A DNA stretch of 64,000 bases, from NCBI RefSeq assembly GCF_003367235.1, contig NZ_QRGP01000001.1:1860001-1924000 (forward strand). The letters run 5' to 3'. Positions 52,994 to 61,812 of this stretch are shown in pieces (the first letter of the stretch is position 1; each line of letters begins with the position of its first letter). Below the pieces are notes generated by a model, which was not told where the DNA came from, ran no database searches, and saw only the letters and a program-made list of their open reading frames with translations. This DNA is from Sphingorhabdus pulchriflava (GTDB lineage Bacteria; Pseudomonadota; Alphaproteobacteria; Sphingomonadales; Sphingomonadaceae). The position numbers and the translations under genes were made by a program.

Positions 52994-53929
52994 CTACAAC
53001 CGCAACCCGCTCACCTCATCTAGCCCGGCCATGATGTTCAAATTCTGCACCGCCGCACCGCTGGCGCCCTTGCCCAGATTGTCGAGCATCGCCATCAACC
53101 GCACCTGATCGCCCTTGGGTGAACCCATGACATAGAGGTCGAGCCGGTCGCTCGGCTCCTGTGAGTTGAGGATCAGCAGTTCGGACGGGGCCATTTCGGC
53201 GTGCACCTTGACCACCGGCGAACCCGCATAATGTTCCATCAAAAGGCCACGCATCTCGTCGGGGCTGTCGCTGCCGGGCATCACCGAAATCGGCAACGGA
53301 ACCTCCACCATCATGCCGCGAAACGCCTTGACCACTGCGGGTGAAAAGATCGGCGCGAGCGACAGGCCAGCGTGCAGTTGCATTTCGGGCACATGCTTGT
53401 GGCTGAGATCGAGGCCATAAGTGCGGAAACCGATATCGGCCCCTTCGCCTTCGAACCGCTCGATCAGCGCCTTTCCGCCGCCCGAATAGCCCGACACGGC
53501 GTTGACCGTATAGGGCCAGTCCGACGGGATCAGCCCAGCGGCCACCAGCGGCGCAACCAGCCCCAGAAAACCGGTGGGGTAGCAGCCCGGATTGGAAACA
53601 AAGCGCGCCGCCGCAATCCGCTCATGCTGGCCCTTTTTAAACTCCGGAAAGCCATAGGCCCAATGGGGATCGACGCGGTGCGCGGTCGAAGCGTCGATCA
53701 CGCGGGTGCGATCATTGGCGATCATCGCCACCGCCTCTTTCGCCGCATCATCGGGCAAGCAGAGGATAACGAAATCGGCCTCGTTCAACGCCTCGCGACG
53801 GGCAGCGGCATCCTTGCGCTTTTCTTCGGTCAGGATGATCTGTTCGAACTCGCTGCGGCCCGAAAGCCGGTCAGCGATTTCGAGGCCGGTTGTGCCGACG
53901 GCGCCGTCTATGAAAACCGATTTGGTCAT
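52994..53929 (-). CDS. argC: N-acetyl-gamma-glutamyl-phosphate reductase
   Basis: Third step of arginine synthesis, NADPH-dependent reduction of N-acetylglutamyl phosphate. At 311 residues it is the short type 2 form. The N-terminus KSVFIDGAVGTTGLEIADRL holds the cofactor motif, the catalytic Cys lies in VSNPGCYPTGFLGLVAPL and GYSGGGKALIERFE is typical. The start lies 4 bp inside the upstream NlpC/P60 gene on the same strand, implying coupling. No other arg genes are present in the window. Confidence 0.95.
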   Translation of the reverse strand: MTKSVFIDGAVGTTGLEIADRLSGRSEFEQIILTEEKRKDAAARREALNEADFVILCLPDDAAKEAVAMIANDRTRVIDASTAHRVDPHWAYGFPEFKKGQHERIAAARFVSNPGCYPTGFLGLVAPLVAAGLIPSDWPYTVNAVSGYSGGGKALIERFEGEGADIGFRTYGLDLSHKHVPEMQLHAGLSLAPIFSPAVVKAFRGMMVEVPLPISVMPGSDSPDEMRGLLMEHYAGSPVVKVHAEMAPSELLILNSQEPSDRLDLYVMGSPKGDQVRLMAMLDNLGKGASGAAVQNLNIMAGLDEVSGLRL

Positions 53930-54825
53930 AGCGTGACCCGCTTCCGCGCCAGCACCGGCTCGTCATGTTCGGCAAAGCGCTTGGCCGCCTCCGCTAGCGG
54001 CTCAACCGAAACCGCCATCGCCGCGCCATTGGCGTGGATCAGGTTGCTCTCATCCGCCATGATACCGACATGGCCGGGGAAGAAAACAAGATCACCGCGC
54101 TGCAGCTTTTCGTCCGCGCCCAGTTCCTCACCAAAGCCCGCCTGCTGCATATCTGCATCGCGCGGCGCCTTGATGCCCTTGAGGCCAAAGACCAGTTGCA
54201 CCAGCCCCGAACAATCGAGCGCATCGCCGCTGCGTCCGCCCCAGCTATAGGGCACGCCGATCAGTTTTTCGGCAAGGTCTGCTGGATCGCCCTCAACCTT
54301 GCCGGGTTCGGACAGGTGGACGCGCGGAATCCAACCGCCTTCGCAAGCGAGGAACTTGCCGCATTCGCTGGGTTCGCCGCAGACAATCTGCGCGCCCATC
54401 GGATAGCGGGCAAGAACAGGAGCCTTGATCGAGGGTGTTGCCACCAGCAAAGTCGCAGGCGCGCTAACCACATGGGTGGCGGTAAAATCATCGCCCAGAT
54501 CGGCAAAGCGCAGATAGCCGAGATAATCGTCGTGCAGGCAATAGCCCCAGGCCCATTCGCCCGCGACGTCGAGCACGGCAAATTCCTCCCCATGCATCAG
54601 CGCGCTAACGGGCATCGAGCTCAAATGCGGTTCGGCATGAATTTCGGTGACCGGCGCAATGCCCGTGCGCAGCATCGGCACGGCATAATGCGGCGCAAAC
54701 AGTTTGCCGGCGAGCTTGATGTCCGCCAGATCGCCTCGGATCGGCGTCGTACGCTTGTCGCCTTCGATACTATGCCCGCTGAGGCGATAGGTCGCGCGCT
54801 GTTTCGGTGGTGCCGTGTCGGCCAC
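53926..54825 (-). CDS. C40 family NlpC/P60 peptidase with SH3-like domains
   Basis: Cell-wall endopeptidase of 299 residues. Two bacterial-SH3-like segments occupy the first half (SSMPVSALMHGEEFAVLDVAGEWAWGY and the block around PVLARYPMGAQIVCGE). The NlpC/P60 domain carries Cys in ALDCSGLVQLVF, His in GHVGIM and a third residue in NLIHANG. No N-terminal signal peptide is seen, which is odd for a peptidoglycan hydrolase and may mean cytosolic peptide recycling or an unusual export route. It is coupled to argC and lies 27 bp after the aminopeptidase gene. Confidence 0.88.
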   Translation of the reverse strand: MADTAPPKQRATYRLSGHSIEGDKRTTPIRGDLADIKLAGKLFAPHYAVPMLRTGIAPVTEIHAEPHLSSMPVSALMHGEEFAVLDVAGEWAWGYCLHDDYLGYLRFADLGDDFTATHVVSAPATLLVATPSIKAPVLARYPMGAQIVCGEPSECGKFLACEGGWIPRVHLSEPGKVEGDPADLAEKLIGVPYSWGGRSGDALDCSGLVQLVFGLKGIKAPRDADMQQAGFGEELGADEKLQRGDLVFFPGHVGIMADESNLIHANGAAMAVSVEPLAEAAKRFAEHDEPVLARKRVTL

Positions 54826-54852
54826 TATATTTCCCCTAGCTTAGCGCGCCCC

Positions 54853-56244
54853 TTAGCGGACCGGATAGGCCTGCGACAAGTAGCGATAAACCGCGCGCAG
54901 CCCCAGCGCCTCCCCGCCCTTGGGCCGCCCCGGCTTGGCTGTCGGGCGCCAGGCGAAGGTATCGAGATGCGCCCAGTGCACGTCATCGGGCACGAATTTC
55001 TGCATGAACAGTGCTGCCGTGATCGCGCCTGCAAAACCGCCGCCTGCATTGGCGGTGTCGGCAATGTCGCTATCGAGCATATCGGCATAGGGTTTCCACA
55101 ACGGCATGCGCCACAGCGGGTCGGCCACCGCCTTGCCCGCATCGAGCAGGCCGTCGGCCAGTTCATCGTCATTGGCAAAAAGCGCGGGCAAATCAGGGCC
55201 AAGCGCCACGCGGGCAGCCCCGGTTAGCGTCGCGAAATTGACGATCAGGCCTGCCTTGTCCTCGACCGCCTTGGCAAGCGTATCGGCCAGGATCAGCCGC
55301 CCTTCTGCATCGGTATTGTCGATCTCGACATGGATACCCGCGCGGCTCTTGACGATATCGCCGGGGCGCAGTGCGCCGCCTGATACGCAATTCTCGACCG
55401 CTGCTACCAGCAAATGCAACCGTACCGGCAAATGCGCCTTCATGATCAGTTCGGCCAGCGCCAGCGCATGGGCGGCTCCACCCATATCCTTTTTCATCAA
55501 CCGCATGCCGACCGCGCTTTTCATCGAAAGCCCGCCCGAATCGAACACCACACCCTTGCCGACAATGGCGATGCGCGGATGGCGTTCATCGCCCCATTCG
55601 AGTTCAATCAACCGCGGCGCATAATCGCGCGATGCCGCCTTGCCGACGGCGTGGATCAACGGATAGCCGGTTTCGAGATCGTGCCCCTTGGTGACATGCA
55701 GCTTGCCCTTGTGCGTCTTGGCCAGCCGCTGCGCCTCTGCCTCCAATTGATCAGGCCCCAAATCGCCTGCCGGGCGGTTGACGAGCGTGCGCACCAGATC
55801 GGTCGCCTCCGCCTGGTGCACCGCATTTTCGATCCGCCCCGGCTCACTAGTGACCAGAACGCGCGCTCCCTTCAGCTTGGGTTCGCTGCGATATTCGTCA
55901 AAGCGATATTGGCCGAGTAGCCAGCCGAGCAGCGCATCGCCGGTTTCTGCACCCGCCAGCCGGTAGGTGCCTTCAGGGAGCGCCTCCGACGCCTTGGACA
56001 GCGACCAATGTTCGAGCTTGGTGGCATCGGCGACTACCAGTGCAGCTTTCCAATCCTCGCTTCCGGGAATGTGCAGGATGGCGAAATCTCCGGCATTTCC
56101 GTCAAACTTCTGCGCGGTGGCGGCGGCGCGGACGGGGCCGGGTTGGGCCGCGAACCAGTCGGCAAAACCCTCTTTCGAAACGATTTCTATCTCGGTTGCG
56201 GCTTGCCCGCTATCGGGCTGGATTAGTGTAGAATAATCGGTCAT
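54853..56244 (-). CDS. leucyl aminopeptidase family protein (M17)
   Basis: Cytosolic zinc aminopeptidase of 463 residues. The M17 metal motifs are VGKGVVFDSGGLSMK (Lys and Asp), KKDMGGAAHALALAE and the signature NTDAEGRLILADTL. FATLTGAARVALG follows. The N-terminal domain is less conserved, as is usual. It would trim peptides after proteasome-like or HslVU cleavage. It opens the aminopeptidase–NlpC/P60–argC transcription unit. It diverges from the DUF-like exported protein gene, with 37 bp between starts. Confidence 0.93.
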   Translation of the reverse strand: MTDYSTLIQPDSGQAATEIEIVSKEGFADWFAAQPGPVRAAATAQKFDGNAGDFAILHIPGSEDWKAALVVADATKLEHWSLSKASEALPEGTYRLAGAETGDALLGWLLGQYRFDEYRSEPKLKGARVLVTSEPGRIENAVHQAEATDLVRTLVNRPAGDLGPDQLEAEAQRLAKTHKGKLHVTKGHDLETGYPLIHAVGKAASRDYAPRLIELEWGDERHPRIAIVGKGVVFDSGGLSMKSAVGMRLMKKDMGGAAHALALAELIMKAHLPVRLHLLVAAVENCVSGGALRPGDIVKSRAGIHVEIDNTDAEGRLILADTLAKAVEDKAGLIVNFATLTGAARVALGPDLPALFANDDELADGLLDAGKAVADPLWRMPLWKPYADMLDSDIADTANAGGGFAGAITAALFMQKFVPDDVHWAHLDTFAWRPTAKPGRPKGGEALGLRAVYRYLSQAYPVR

Positions 56245-56281
56245 GACAGGGTGTTAGCGATTTCAACCGCCCGGGGGGAGA

Positions 56282-56926
56282 ATGTTTTCCGTCATGCGAC
56301 AGTTTTTTCTGCTTTTCATGTTTTCCCTTCAAATCTTGTGGGGGATTGAAGTCCAGGCTCAGACAGCGGACAATCAGGCGGAGCTGGAGCAGGCTAAGCA
56401 GGTCGCTGTTCAGTTTCTGACGGCAGCGCGCGAAGGGCGCATAGACGACGCGAAACGCCTTGTCACTGCCACAGCTACGGACGAACTGCAGCTGCAGTTC
56501 AAATCGGACAGCCAACGTCTGAAGGCGGTACCGCCGCCCGAATTTCAGTTCGCATTGCCGTTGAAATCGAAATCGTTCGATCCTGCGGAACATGAGGCGC
56601 AACTGGTCTACGCGTCCAAGCAGGACGGGAAATGGACAACGACGACGTTACGCCTCTACCGCTATGATAATGATCCCTATCGCGTCGAATTCTGGAAGGT
56701 GGGTGACAACGAGCCCAATCTGTTCGCGATGTCCGACGACCCTGTTCTCAAGAAAATGCCAACCATCATGCTCTGGATATTCCTCGGCATGGCTGCAGTC
56801 GGGTTAATACTGCTCTTCCTCATCCTGTGGCTGATACGCCGCAAGCCGCGGCTTGTAGCGCCCGAGAATGAGGTGGAAAGACGCGTCGCGGCGATTACAA
56901 GGCGCGAGGAGGAAGCGGTGGAATAA
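56282..56926 (+). CDS. exported protein of unknown function with one C-terminal membrane helix
   Basis: The 214-residue protein has a signal peptide (about residues 1-27, ending near VQAQT). A periplasmic region of about 130 residues starts with a helical segment ELEQAKQVAVQFLTAAREG, reminiscent of domains that occur before TM anchors. It ends with a membrane helix (IMLWIFLGMAAVGLILLFLILWLI) and a basic/acidic cytosolic tail. I do not recognise a family. The ATG at 56282 or the internal ATG at 56294 (MRQFFLLFMF) could be used. It converges on the flavin monooxygenase gene, 3 bp between the stops. Confidence 0.7.
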   Translation: MFSVMRQFFLLFMFSLQILWGIEVQAQTADNQAELEQAKQVAVQFLTAAREGRIDDAKRLVTATATDELQLQFKSDSQRLKAVPPPEFQFALPLKSKSFDPAEHEAQLVYASKQDGKWTTTTLRLYRYDNDPYRVEFWKVGDNEPNLFAMSDDPVLKKMPTIMLWIFLGMAAVGLILLFLILWLIRRKPRLVAPENEVERRVAAITRREEEAVE

Positions 56927-56929
56927 ACC

Positions 56930-58468
56930 CTATTCTGCGGCTACCAGCATTGGCTCTGCAGTCGCAGCTACCGGCTTAACCATCTCGCCGGCCTTCGAAA
57001 ATAGCATGATGCCATCTTCAATCGGCTCTTCGGTAAGAATCTTCTTCTCCGCCTTGTAATCCTGCAGCACGCGCCAAGGGTGGCGGTCACCATTTTTGGG
57101 CAGTTTGTCGAACGAGCGCGCAAAATAGCCCGACGAGAAATCATCGACCCAGGGCAAGCGCGGCATGTCTGCGTCGGCCAGATGCGGGTTGGCGATCTGC
57201 ACGCCTTTTGCATCCATCGTCTTCAACAGGCGGCAAACATAATCGGCCACGATATCGGTCTTCAGAGTCCAGCTGGCATTCACATAGCCAAACACGCTCG
57301 CCATGTTCGGAATATCGTTAAACATCATACCCTTATAGCTGACATGCTCGTGGGGTGCGGTCGCTTTGCCATCGATGCTGAGATTGGTCTTTCCCATCAT
57401 CACCAAATTGAGGCCGGTCGCCGAGACGATAATATCCGCCTCCAGTTCGCGCCCGGACTTCAGCTTGATGCCGGTCGGGGTGAAATGGTCGATATGATCG
57501 GTTACAATCTCTGCCTTGCCCTTGGAAATCGCGTTGAACATGTCTGCATCGGGCACAAGACACAGCCGCTGTTCCCAAGGGGTGTAAGGCGGTGTGAAGT
57601 CTTTTTCGAAATTCGGATAATCGGCAGGCAGCATCTTGCGCGCCATTTCTAGTAGCCGCTTGCTCATCTTCTCCGGCTTGTTGCGCGCCATATTATAAGC
57701 AAAGCGCTGCATCGCGATATTGCGCCAGCGGGTGATCTTGTACGCCGTCATTTCGGGTAGGATTGCGCGCATCGTATTGGCCAGCCAGTCTTTCGCCGGA
57801 CGCGAGACCATATAGGTCGGCGTGCGCTGCAGCATGTAAACCTTCTCGGCAGTCTCAGCCATTACCGGCACGATGGTCACGGCGGTCGCACCGGAGCCAA
57901 TCACCACCACCTTTTTGCCGGCATAATTCAAGTCTTCGGGCCAATGCTGCGGGTGGATGATTTTGCCGGTATAGCTTGCCTCTTGCGGGAATTCGGGGCG
58001 ATAGCCTTGGTCATAATCATAATAGCCGGCGCACATGAACAGGAAGTTGGCGGTAAATTTCACTTCCGCCCCATCCTCTTCGCGGCGCGCGGTTACCGTC
58101 CAGCAGGCCTTGTCGGTCGACCAGTCTGCGCCGAGCACACGGTGGCGGAAACGGATATGCGGCGTAATGCCATATTCCTCGGCGGTTTCGTGGACATATT
58201 TGTGGATCGCTGGGCCATCGGCAATCGCTTTCGCCTCGGTCCAGGGTTTGAAGCGATAGCCCAGCGTGTGCATGTCCGAATCCGAACGGATGCCGGGGTA
58301 ACGGAACAGGTCCCAAGTCCCGCCCATATCGGCGCGCTGCTCGACAATGGCATAGCTTTTACCGGGGCATTGCATCGTCAAATGCGCGGCGGCGGCAATA
58401 CCCGACAGCCCTGCCCCGACAATCAGGACATCAAATTCGCCACCATGCTGCTTCACCGCCATTGTCAT
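56930..58468 (-). CDS. flavin-containing monooxygenase (Baeyer-Villiger-like)
   Basis: FAD- and NADPH-dependent monooxygenase of 512 residues. The FAD-binding motif is IVGAGLSGIAAAAHL and the NADPH motif is VVIGSGATAVTIVP. Between them lies YTGKIIHPQHWPEDL, close to the BVMO fingerprint FxGxxxHxxxWP with Tyr for Phe. It probably oxidises a ketone or related lipophilic compound; the substrate is not predictable. A palindrome TTAAGTGTGCGCTTAA lies 15 bp before the start. It stands alone, with rimO downstream in opposite orientation to the monooxygenase promoter. Confidence 0.9.
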   Translation of the reverse strand: MTMAVKQHGGEFDVLIVGAGLSGIAAAAHLTMQCPGKSYAIVEQRADMGGTWDLFRYPGIRSDSDMHTLGYRFKPWTEAKAIADGPAIHKYVHETAEEYGITPHIRFRHRVLGADWSTDKACWTVTARREEDGAEVKFTANFLFMCAGYYDYDQGYRPEFPQEASYTGKIIHPQHWPEDLNYAGKKVVVIGSGATAVTIVPVMAETAEKVYMLQRTPTYMVSRPAKDWLANTMRAILPEMTAYKITRWRNIAMQRFAYNMARNKPEKMSKRLLEMARKMLPADYPNFEKDFTPPYTPWEQRLCLVPDADMFNAISKGKAEIVTDHIDHFTPTGIKLKSGRELEADIIVSATGLNLVMMGKTNLSIDGKATAPHEHVSYKGMMFNDIPNMASVFGYVNASWTLKTDIVADYVCRLLKTMDAKGVQIANPHLADADMPRLPWVDDFSSGYFARSFDKLPKNGDRHPWRVLQDYKAEKKILTEEPIEDGIMLFSKAGEMVKPVAATAEPMLVAAE

Positions 58469-58482
58469 CTCCTATGCGCCTT

Positions 58483-58498
58483 TTAAGTGTGCGCTTAA
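58483..58498. promoter_or_regulatory. operator-like palindrome TTAA-N8-TTAA before the monooxygenase gene
   Basis: TTAAGTGTGCGCTTAA has exact TTAAG/CTTAA arms and lies 15 bp before the monooxygenase start. It belongs to the same TTAA-N8-TTAA layout as the sites at 9940-9955 and 32968-32983. A repressor that senses the substrate is plausible; its gene is not in this neighbourhood. Confidence 0.5.
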
Positions 58499-58542
58499 GA
58501 GAAAGACTTACTTAAATGGTTGCTGATTGCAACCCAATTGCG

Positions 58543-59913
58543 TCAAGCGTCAACTATCGCCCCGAACAGATCATGCTCGTCGGCATCTTCTATCACGACT
58601 TCAACCACATCGCCGGGCTGCAGCGTTTCGGGAACATCCCGCAGGAAGACATTACCGTCGATTTCAGGAGCATCGGCCTGGCTGCGCGCGGTGGCACCGA
58701 TGCTGCCATCTTCGTCCGATTCCCCGACCTCGTCGACAATCACGGGCAGCGTTCGGCCGACCTTCGCGGCGAGTTTCGCAGCGCTGATCGCGGCGGTCTT
58801 TTCCATGATCCGCTGGTAGCGTTCTTCCTTTACCTCTTCAGTCACCGGATTGGGCAACGCATTGGCGGCAGCCCCTTCGACGGGTTCAAACCGGAAGGCC
58901 CCGACACGGTCGAGTTGCGCTTCATCGAGCCAGTCGAGCAGATATTGGAAATCCGCCTCGGTCTCACCGGGGAAGCCGACGACGAAGCTGGAACGGATTG
59001 CTATATCGGGCGCTATGCTGCGCCAGTTGCGGATACGCTCCAAAACCTTGGCTTCGTTCGCAGGGCGCTTCATCGATTTCAGCACCGAAGGGGCGGCATG
59101 CTGGAACGGGATGTCGAGATAGGGCGTCAGCAACCCTTCGGCCATCAACGGGATAACGTCATCCACATGCGGGTAAGGATAGACATAGTGCAGCCGCACC
59201 CAAGGTGCCATGCCGTCAGACGTGCGCAATTGACCCAGTTCGCGTGCCAAATCGGTCATGTGCGCGCGCACCTGCCGTCCTTTCCATTCGCGTGATTCAT
59301 GGCGGGTATCGACGCCATAGGCCGATGTGTCCTGGCTGATGACCAGCAGTTCCTTGGTGCCCGCAGACACCAGCTTTTCCGCCTCCCGCAGCACCGCGTC
59401 GATCCGGCGACTGGCCAGCTTCCCGCGCAGACTGGGGATGATGCAGAAGGCGCAGCTGTGGTTGCAGCCTTCCGAAATCTTCAGATAGCTGTAATGGCGC
59501 GGCGTCAGTTTCAGCCCACCTTCGGGGACCAGATCGACGAACGCACCGCGAGCAGGCGGGGCGGCGGCGTGCACCGCAGCGACCACATCCTCATATTGAT
59601 GCGCGCCGGTGACGGCCAGCACCTCAGGAAAGCGCGCACGGATCAGCTCCGCCTCATTGCCCATGCAGCCGGTGACGATGACGCGGCCGTTTTCGGCGAT
59701 CGCTTCTCCAATCGCCTCAAGGCTCTCTTCCTTGGCACTATCCAGGAATCCGCAGGTGTTGACGAGAACCACGTCTGCGCCTTCATAATCTGGCGACATC
59801 GCATAGCCGTCTGCACGCAGCTTGGTGAGGATACGTTCGCTATCGACCAGCGCCTTGGGGCAGCCAAGCGACACCATGCCCACCTTGGGCGCTTCTTGAA
59901 TTTTCGTTGCCAT
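58543..59913 (-). CDS. rimO: ribosomal protein S12 methylthiotransferase RimO
   Basis: Radical-SAM enzyme that methylthiolates Asp88 of ribosomal protein S12. The N-terminal Cys set is in [25 protein letters not shown] and [11 protein letters not shown]. The radical SAM motif is [30 protein letters not shown]-type C-terminal strands ([20 protein letters not shown]) and the TRAM domain ([17 protein letters not shown]) complete it. The MKxxLGCPK-type N-terminus distinguishes it from MiaB. The ATG at 59913 ([14 protein letters not shown]) is preferred over 59952. It diverges from the DUF1761 gene. Confidence 0.95.
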   Translation of the reverse strand: MATKIQEAPKVGMVSLGCPKALVDSERILTKLRADGYAMSPDYEGADVVLVNTCGFLDSAKEESLEAIGEAIAENGRVIVTGCMGNEAELIRARFPEVLAVTGAHQYEDVVAAVHAAAPPARGAFVDLVPEGGLKLTPRHYSYLKISEGCNHSCAFCIIPSLRGKLASRRIDAVLREAEKLVSAGTKELLVISQDTSAYGVDTRHESREWKGRQVRAHMTDLARELGQLRTSDGMAPWVRLHYVYPYPHVDDVIPLMAEGLLTPYLDIPFQHAAPSVLKSMKRPANEAKVLERIRNWRSIAPDIAIRSSFVVGFPGETEADFQYLLDWLDEAQLDRVGAFRFEPVEGAAANALPNPVTEEVKEERYQRIMEKTAAISAAKLAAKVGRTLPVIVDEVGESDEDGSIGATARSQADAPEIDGNVFLRDVPETLQPGDVVEVVIEDADEHDLFGAIVDA

Positions 59914-59996
59914 ATAGCGCGCGCCTTTAGGCCCTTTGCCGCCGCTTGTCACGGGCGGCGTTCAGGCGCATGATGAGGGTAGGGAGGAAACACATT

Positions 59997-60398
59997 ATGG
60001 CAAACGCAAATCTTCTGGCGATACTGGTTGCAGCAGCGTCCGGCTTCATGGTCGGCGGGCTTTGGTACGGCCCGTTATTCGGCAAGGCCTGGCAGAGCGA
60101 AATCGGACTTTCAGACGACGAAATCAAATCGGGCAATATGGCCAAGATTTTTGGAATTACTTTCCTGTTCAGCGTTTTATCGGCGGTATTTCTCGGCCAT
60201 CTGCTCGCGCATTTCGATACCGATCTTTACCGGACCATGATGATCTCTACCGGTATTGCCATCGGCTTCGTCGCACCGGCAATCGGCACCAACTATCTGT
60301 ACGGGCGCAAGTCAGGCAAGTTGTTCGCCATCGACGCAGGTTACTGGATTGTCTTTTACGCCGCCATGGGGCTGGTTTTCGGGTTGTTGGGAGCCTGA
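59997..60398 (+). CDS. DUF1761 family membrane protein
   Basis: The 133-residue inner-membrane protein has four predicted helices. WYGPLFGKAWQSEIGLSDDE between the first two is the characteristic DUF1761 block. The function is unknown. AGGGAGG lies 9 bp before the ATG at 59997. Its 3' end overlaps the 3' end of the convergent nsrR gene by 43 bp, an unusually long overlap that both proteins seem to use. Confidence 0.85.
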   Translation: MANANLLAILVAAASGFMVGGLWYGPLFGKAWQSEIGLSDDEIKSGNMAKIFGITFLFSVLSAVFLGHLLAHFDTDLYRTMMISTGIAIGFVAPAIGTNYLYGRKSGKLFAIDAGYWIVFYAAMGLVFGLLGA

Positions 60399-60829
60399 TC
60401 GAAAGCCTTCAACTGCCTTAGGAAACGGTTTCGATCGGGTAGAAGATCCGAAAGTCTATATTCGTCGAGCTTGTCCAGAAATGCAGCTACCGCTCCATTG
60501 AGGGCACCCTGCAACCCGCAAGCGCCAGCGACCGGGCAACTGTTTGACGTTCGGTCAAAACATTCGACGAAGCCTTCAAGGCTCTCAAGCCGACGCACGA
60601 CATAACCTACATTGATCGCATCTGCCGAGGCGGCGAGCGCGAAGCCGCCACCGCGACCGCGCCTGGCCTCTATCAACTGCAATTCGACCAGGCTGCGCGC
60701 GACCTTCATCAAATGATTGCGCGAAATGCCATAGGCTCCAGCGATTTCATCGACCGATGCCTGCCCGCCTTTGCTGGCGAGATACATCAATATCCGCAGC
60801 GCATAATCGGTGTGCAGGTTCAATCGCAT
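60356..60829 (-). CDS. nsrR: NsrR-like Rrf2 family nitric-oxide-sensing repressor
   Basis: Iron-sulfur repressor of 157 residues. The winged helix part reads MRLNLHTDYALRILMYLASKG, then AYGISRNHLMKVARSL. The three cluster Cys are Cys90 (FVECFD), Cys98 (NSCPV) and Cys104 (GACGLQ). Asp8 in LHTDYA matches the Asp ligand of the [4Fe-4S] cluster described for NsrR. NO destroys the cluster and relieves repression. It diverges from the truncated globin gene. Two near-identical 23-bp sites lie between the starts, the first just before its own start. This supports autoregulation and control of the globin operon. Confidence 0.93.
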   Translation of the reverse strand: MRLNLHTDYALRILMYLASKGGQASVDEIAGAYGISRNHLMKVARSLVELQLIEARRGRGGGFALAASADAINVGYVVRRLESLEGFVECFDRTSNSCPVAGACGLQGALNGAVAAFLDKLDEYRLSDLLPDRNRFLRQLKAFDQAPNNPKTSPMAA

Positions 60830-60831
60830 TA

Positions 60832-60854
60832 AAGTTATATATCAAATATTGCTT
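60832..60854. promoter_or_regulatory. candidate NsrR site 1
   Basis: An AT-rich 23-mer with dyad character, AAG..TATATATCAAATATTGCTT in outline, sits 3 bp from the nsrR start. It shares 16 of 23 positions, including the core TCAAATA and the end CTT, with site 2. Its length and half-site spacing fit the 11-1-11 NsrR box. Confidence 0.55.
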
Positions 60855-60873
60855 TTAGGCGCAACGCGCTTAT

Positions 60874-60895
60874 AGATGTATCTCAAATACCACTT
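60874..60895. promoter_or_regulatory. candidate NsrR site 2
   Basis: AGATGTAT-CTC-AAATACCACTT resembles the known NsrR half-site pattern AGATGyAT with an inverted partner. It lies directly before the globin start at 60897 and overlaps an earlier ATG at 60876, which argues against that ATG as the true start. It repeats the core of site 1. Confidence 0.6.
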
Positions 60896-60896
60896 A

Positions 60897-61370
60897 ATGA
60901 GTCGTGTCATGACAACACATCCCTATTCCGCCTCCGCGCGCCAGACCAAGAAAGCAGCTGCCGAGGCTGTCGGCATTGACGAGGCCTATATCGGCCTGAT
61001 GGTCGAAAGCTTTTATGCACACATCCGCAGCGATGCGATGCTGGGGCCGATATTCAACAGCCGGATCAAGGCCTGGCCCGAGCATCTTGAGCGGATGAAG
61101 CAATTCTGGCGGTCGGTCTTGCACAACAGCGGCAGTTTTTCGGGCAATCCGATGCTGAAACATGTGACAATACCGCAGATCGAGGCCGTCGAGTTCAATC
61201 ACTGGCTCGCCCTTTTCGAACAAACCCTTGCGGATACCGCGCCATCTGAGGCCGCCCGGGATCTGATACTCGGTCGCGCGCACATGATTGCCGATAGCCT
61301 ACTGACCGGGATTCGCATCCATCGCGATGGCCTCCTCCCCTCCAGAATGAAGGACGTTCACCATGCTTGA
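60897..61370 (+). CDS. group III truncated hemoglobin
   Basis: The 157-residue haem protein has a 2-on-2 globin fold. It has MVESFYAHIRSDAMLGPIFN, then the E-helix region PEHLERMKQFWRSVL. The proximal His lies in FNHWLALFEQTLADTAP, the usual group III pattern (F8 His before W). Group III globins bind O2/NO, and many protect against nitrosative stress. Divergence from nsrR strongly supports an NO role. The ATG at 60897 (MSRVMTTH) or 60909 could be used; no Shine-Dalgarno is evident. The 3' end overlaps the next gene by 8 bp. Confidence 0.92.
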   Translation: MSRVMTTHPYSASARQTKKAAAEAVGIDEAYIGLMVESFYAHIRSDAMLGPIFNSRIKAWPEHLERMKQFWRSVLHNSGSFSGNPMLKHVTIPQIEAVEFNHWLALFEQTLADTAPSEAARDLILGRAHMIADSLLTGIRIHRDGLLPSRMKDVHHA

Positions 61371-61812
61371 TGAATTGCAGAGCGCAGCCCTTGTCGAACA
61401 AAAGCCCGTCGCGCTTGATGCTGCACGCCCCGTTCGGATCATTCCTGACATCCCTGTTCAGCCAGAGGCAACCGACCTGCAGATCCCCAAATCGGTATGG
61501 CGTGCCATGTGGGCAAGCTACGCATTGTTCTTCCTTGGCCTGCTCGCGGCCATTGGCACCGAACTTTCGGGCCTGTTCATGCTGGCTATAAGCGCTGCTT
61601 ATACATTCATGTTTTTCGGGACAGCCGCTGTGTTGTTCGGCCTGAATCCGCCCCGGAAAAAATCGCACTTCGAACATGGCATTGGCGTGCTCGAAACCTG
61701 GACCGGCCCGATGAGCCGCAGCGCAGTTGCAGGACAGATATTGGCCGTACCGCTTTGTATTGCGCTGTTCGGCATTTCGATTGCGGTGATCGCAAGGGCG
61801 GTCGGTTTGTGA
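61363..61812 (+). CDS. membrane protein of unknown function in the NsrR module
   Basis: The 149-residue protein has an N-terminal soluble stretch of about 45 residues (Pro/Val-rich) and three predicted membrane helices: WASYALFFLGLLAAIGTEL, LFMLAISAAYTFMFFGTAAVLF and a C-terminal one. No family is recognised. The overlap with the globin gene (8 bp) and with the YeaR-like gene (4 bp) shows it is part of the NsrR-controlled unit. A role in NO or respiratory stress is inference. Confidence 0.75.
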   Translation: MLDELQSAALVEQKPVALDAARPVRIIPDIPVQPEATDLQIPKSVWRAMWASYALFFLGLLAAIGTELSGLFMLAISAAYTFMFFGTAAVLFGLNPPRKKSHFEHGIGVLETWTGPMSRSAVAGQILAVPLCIALFGISIAVIARAVGL

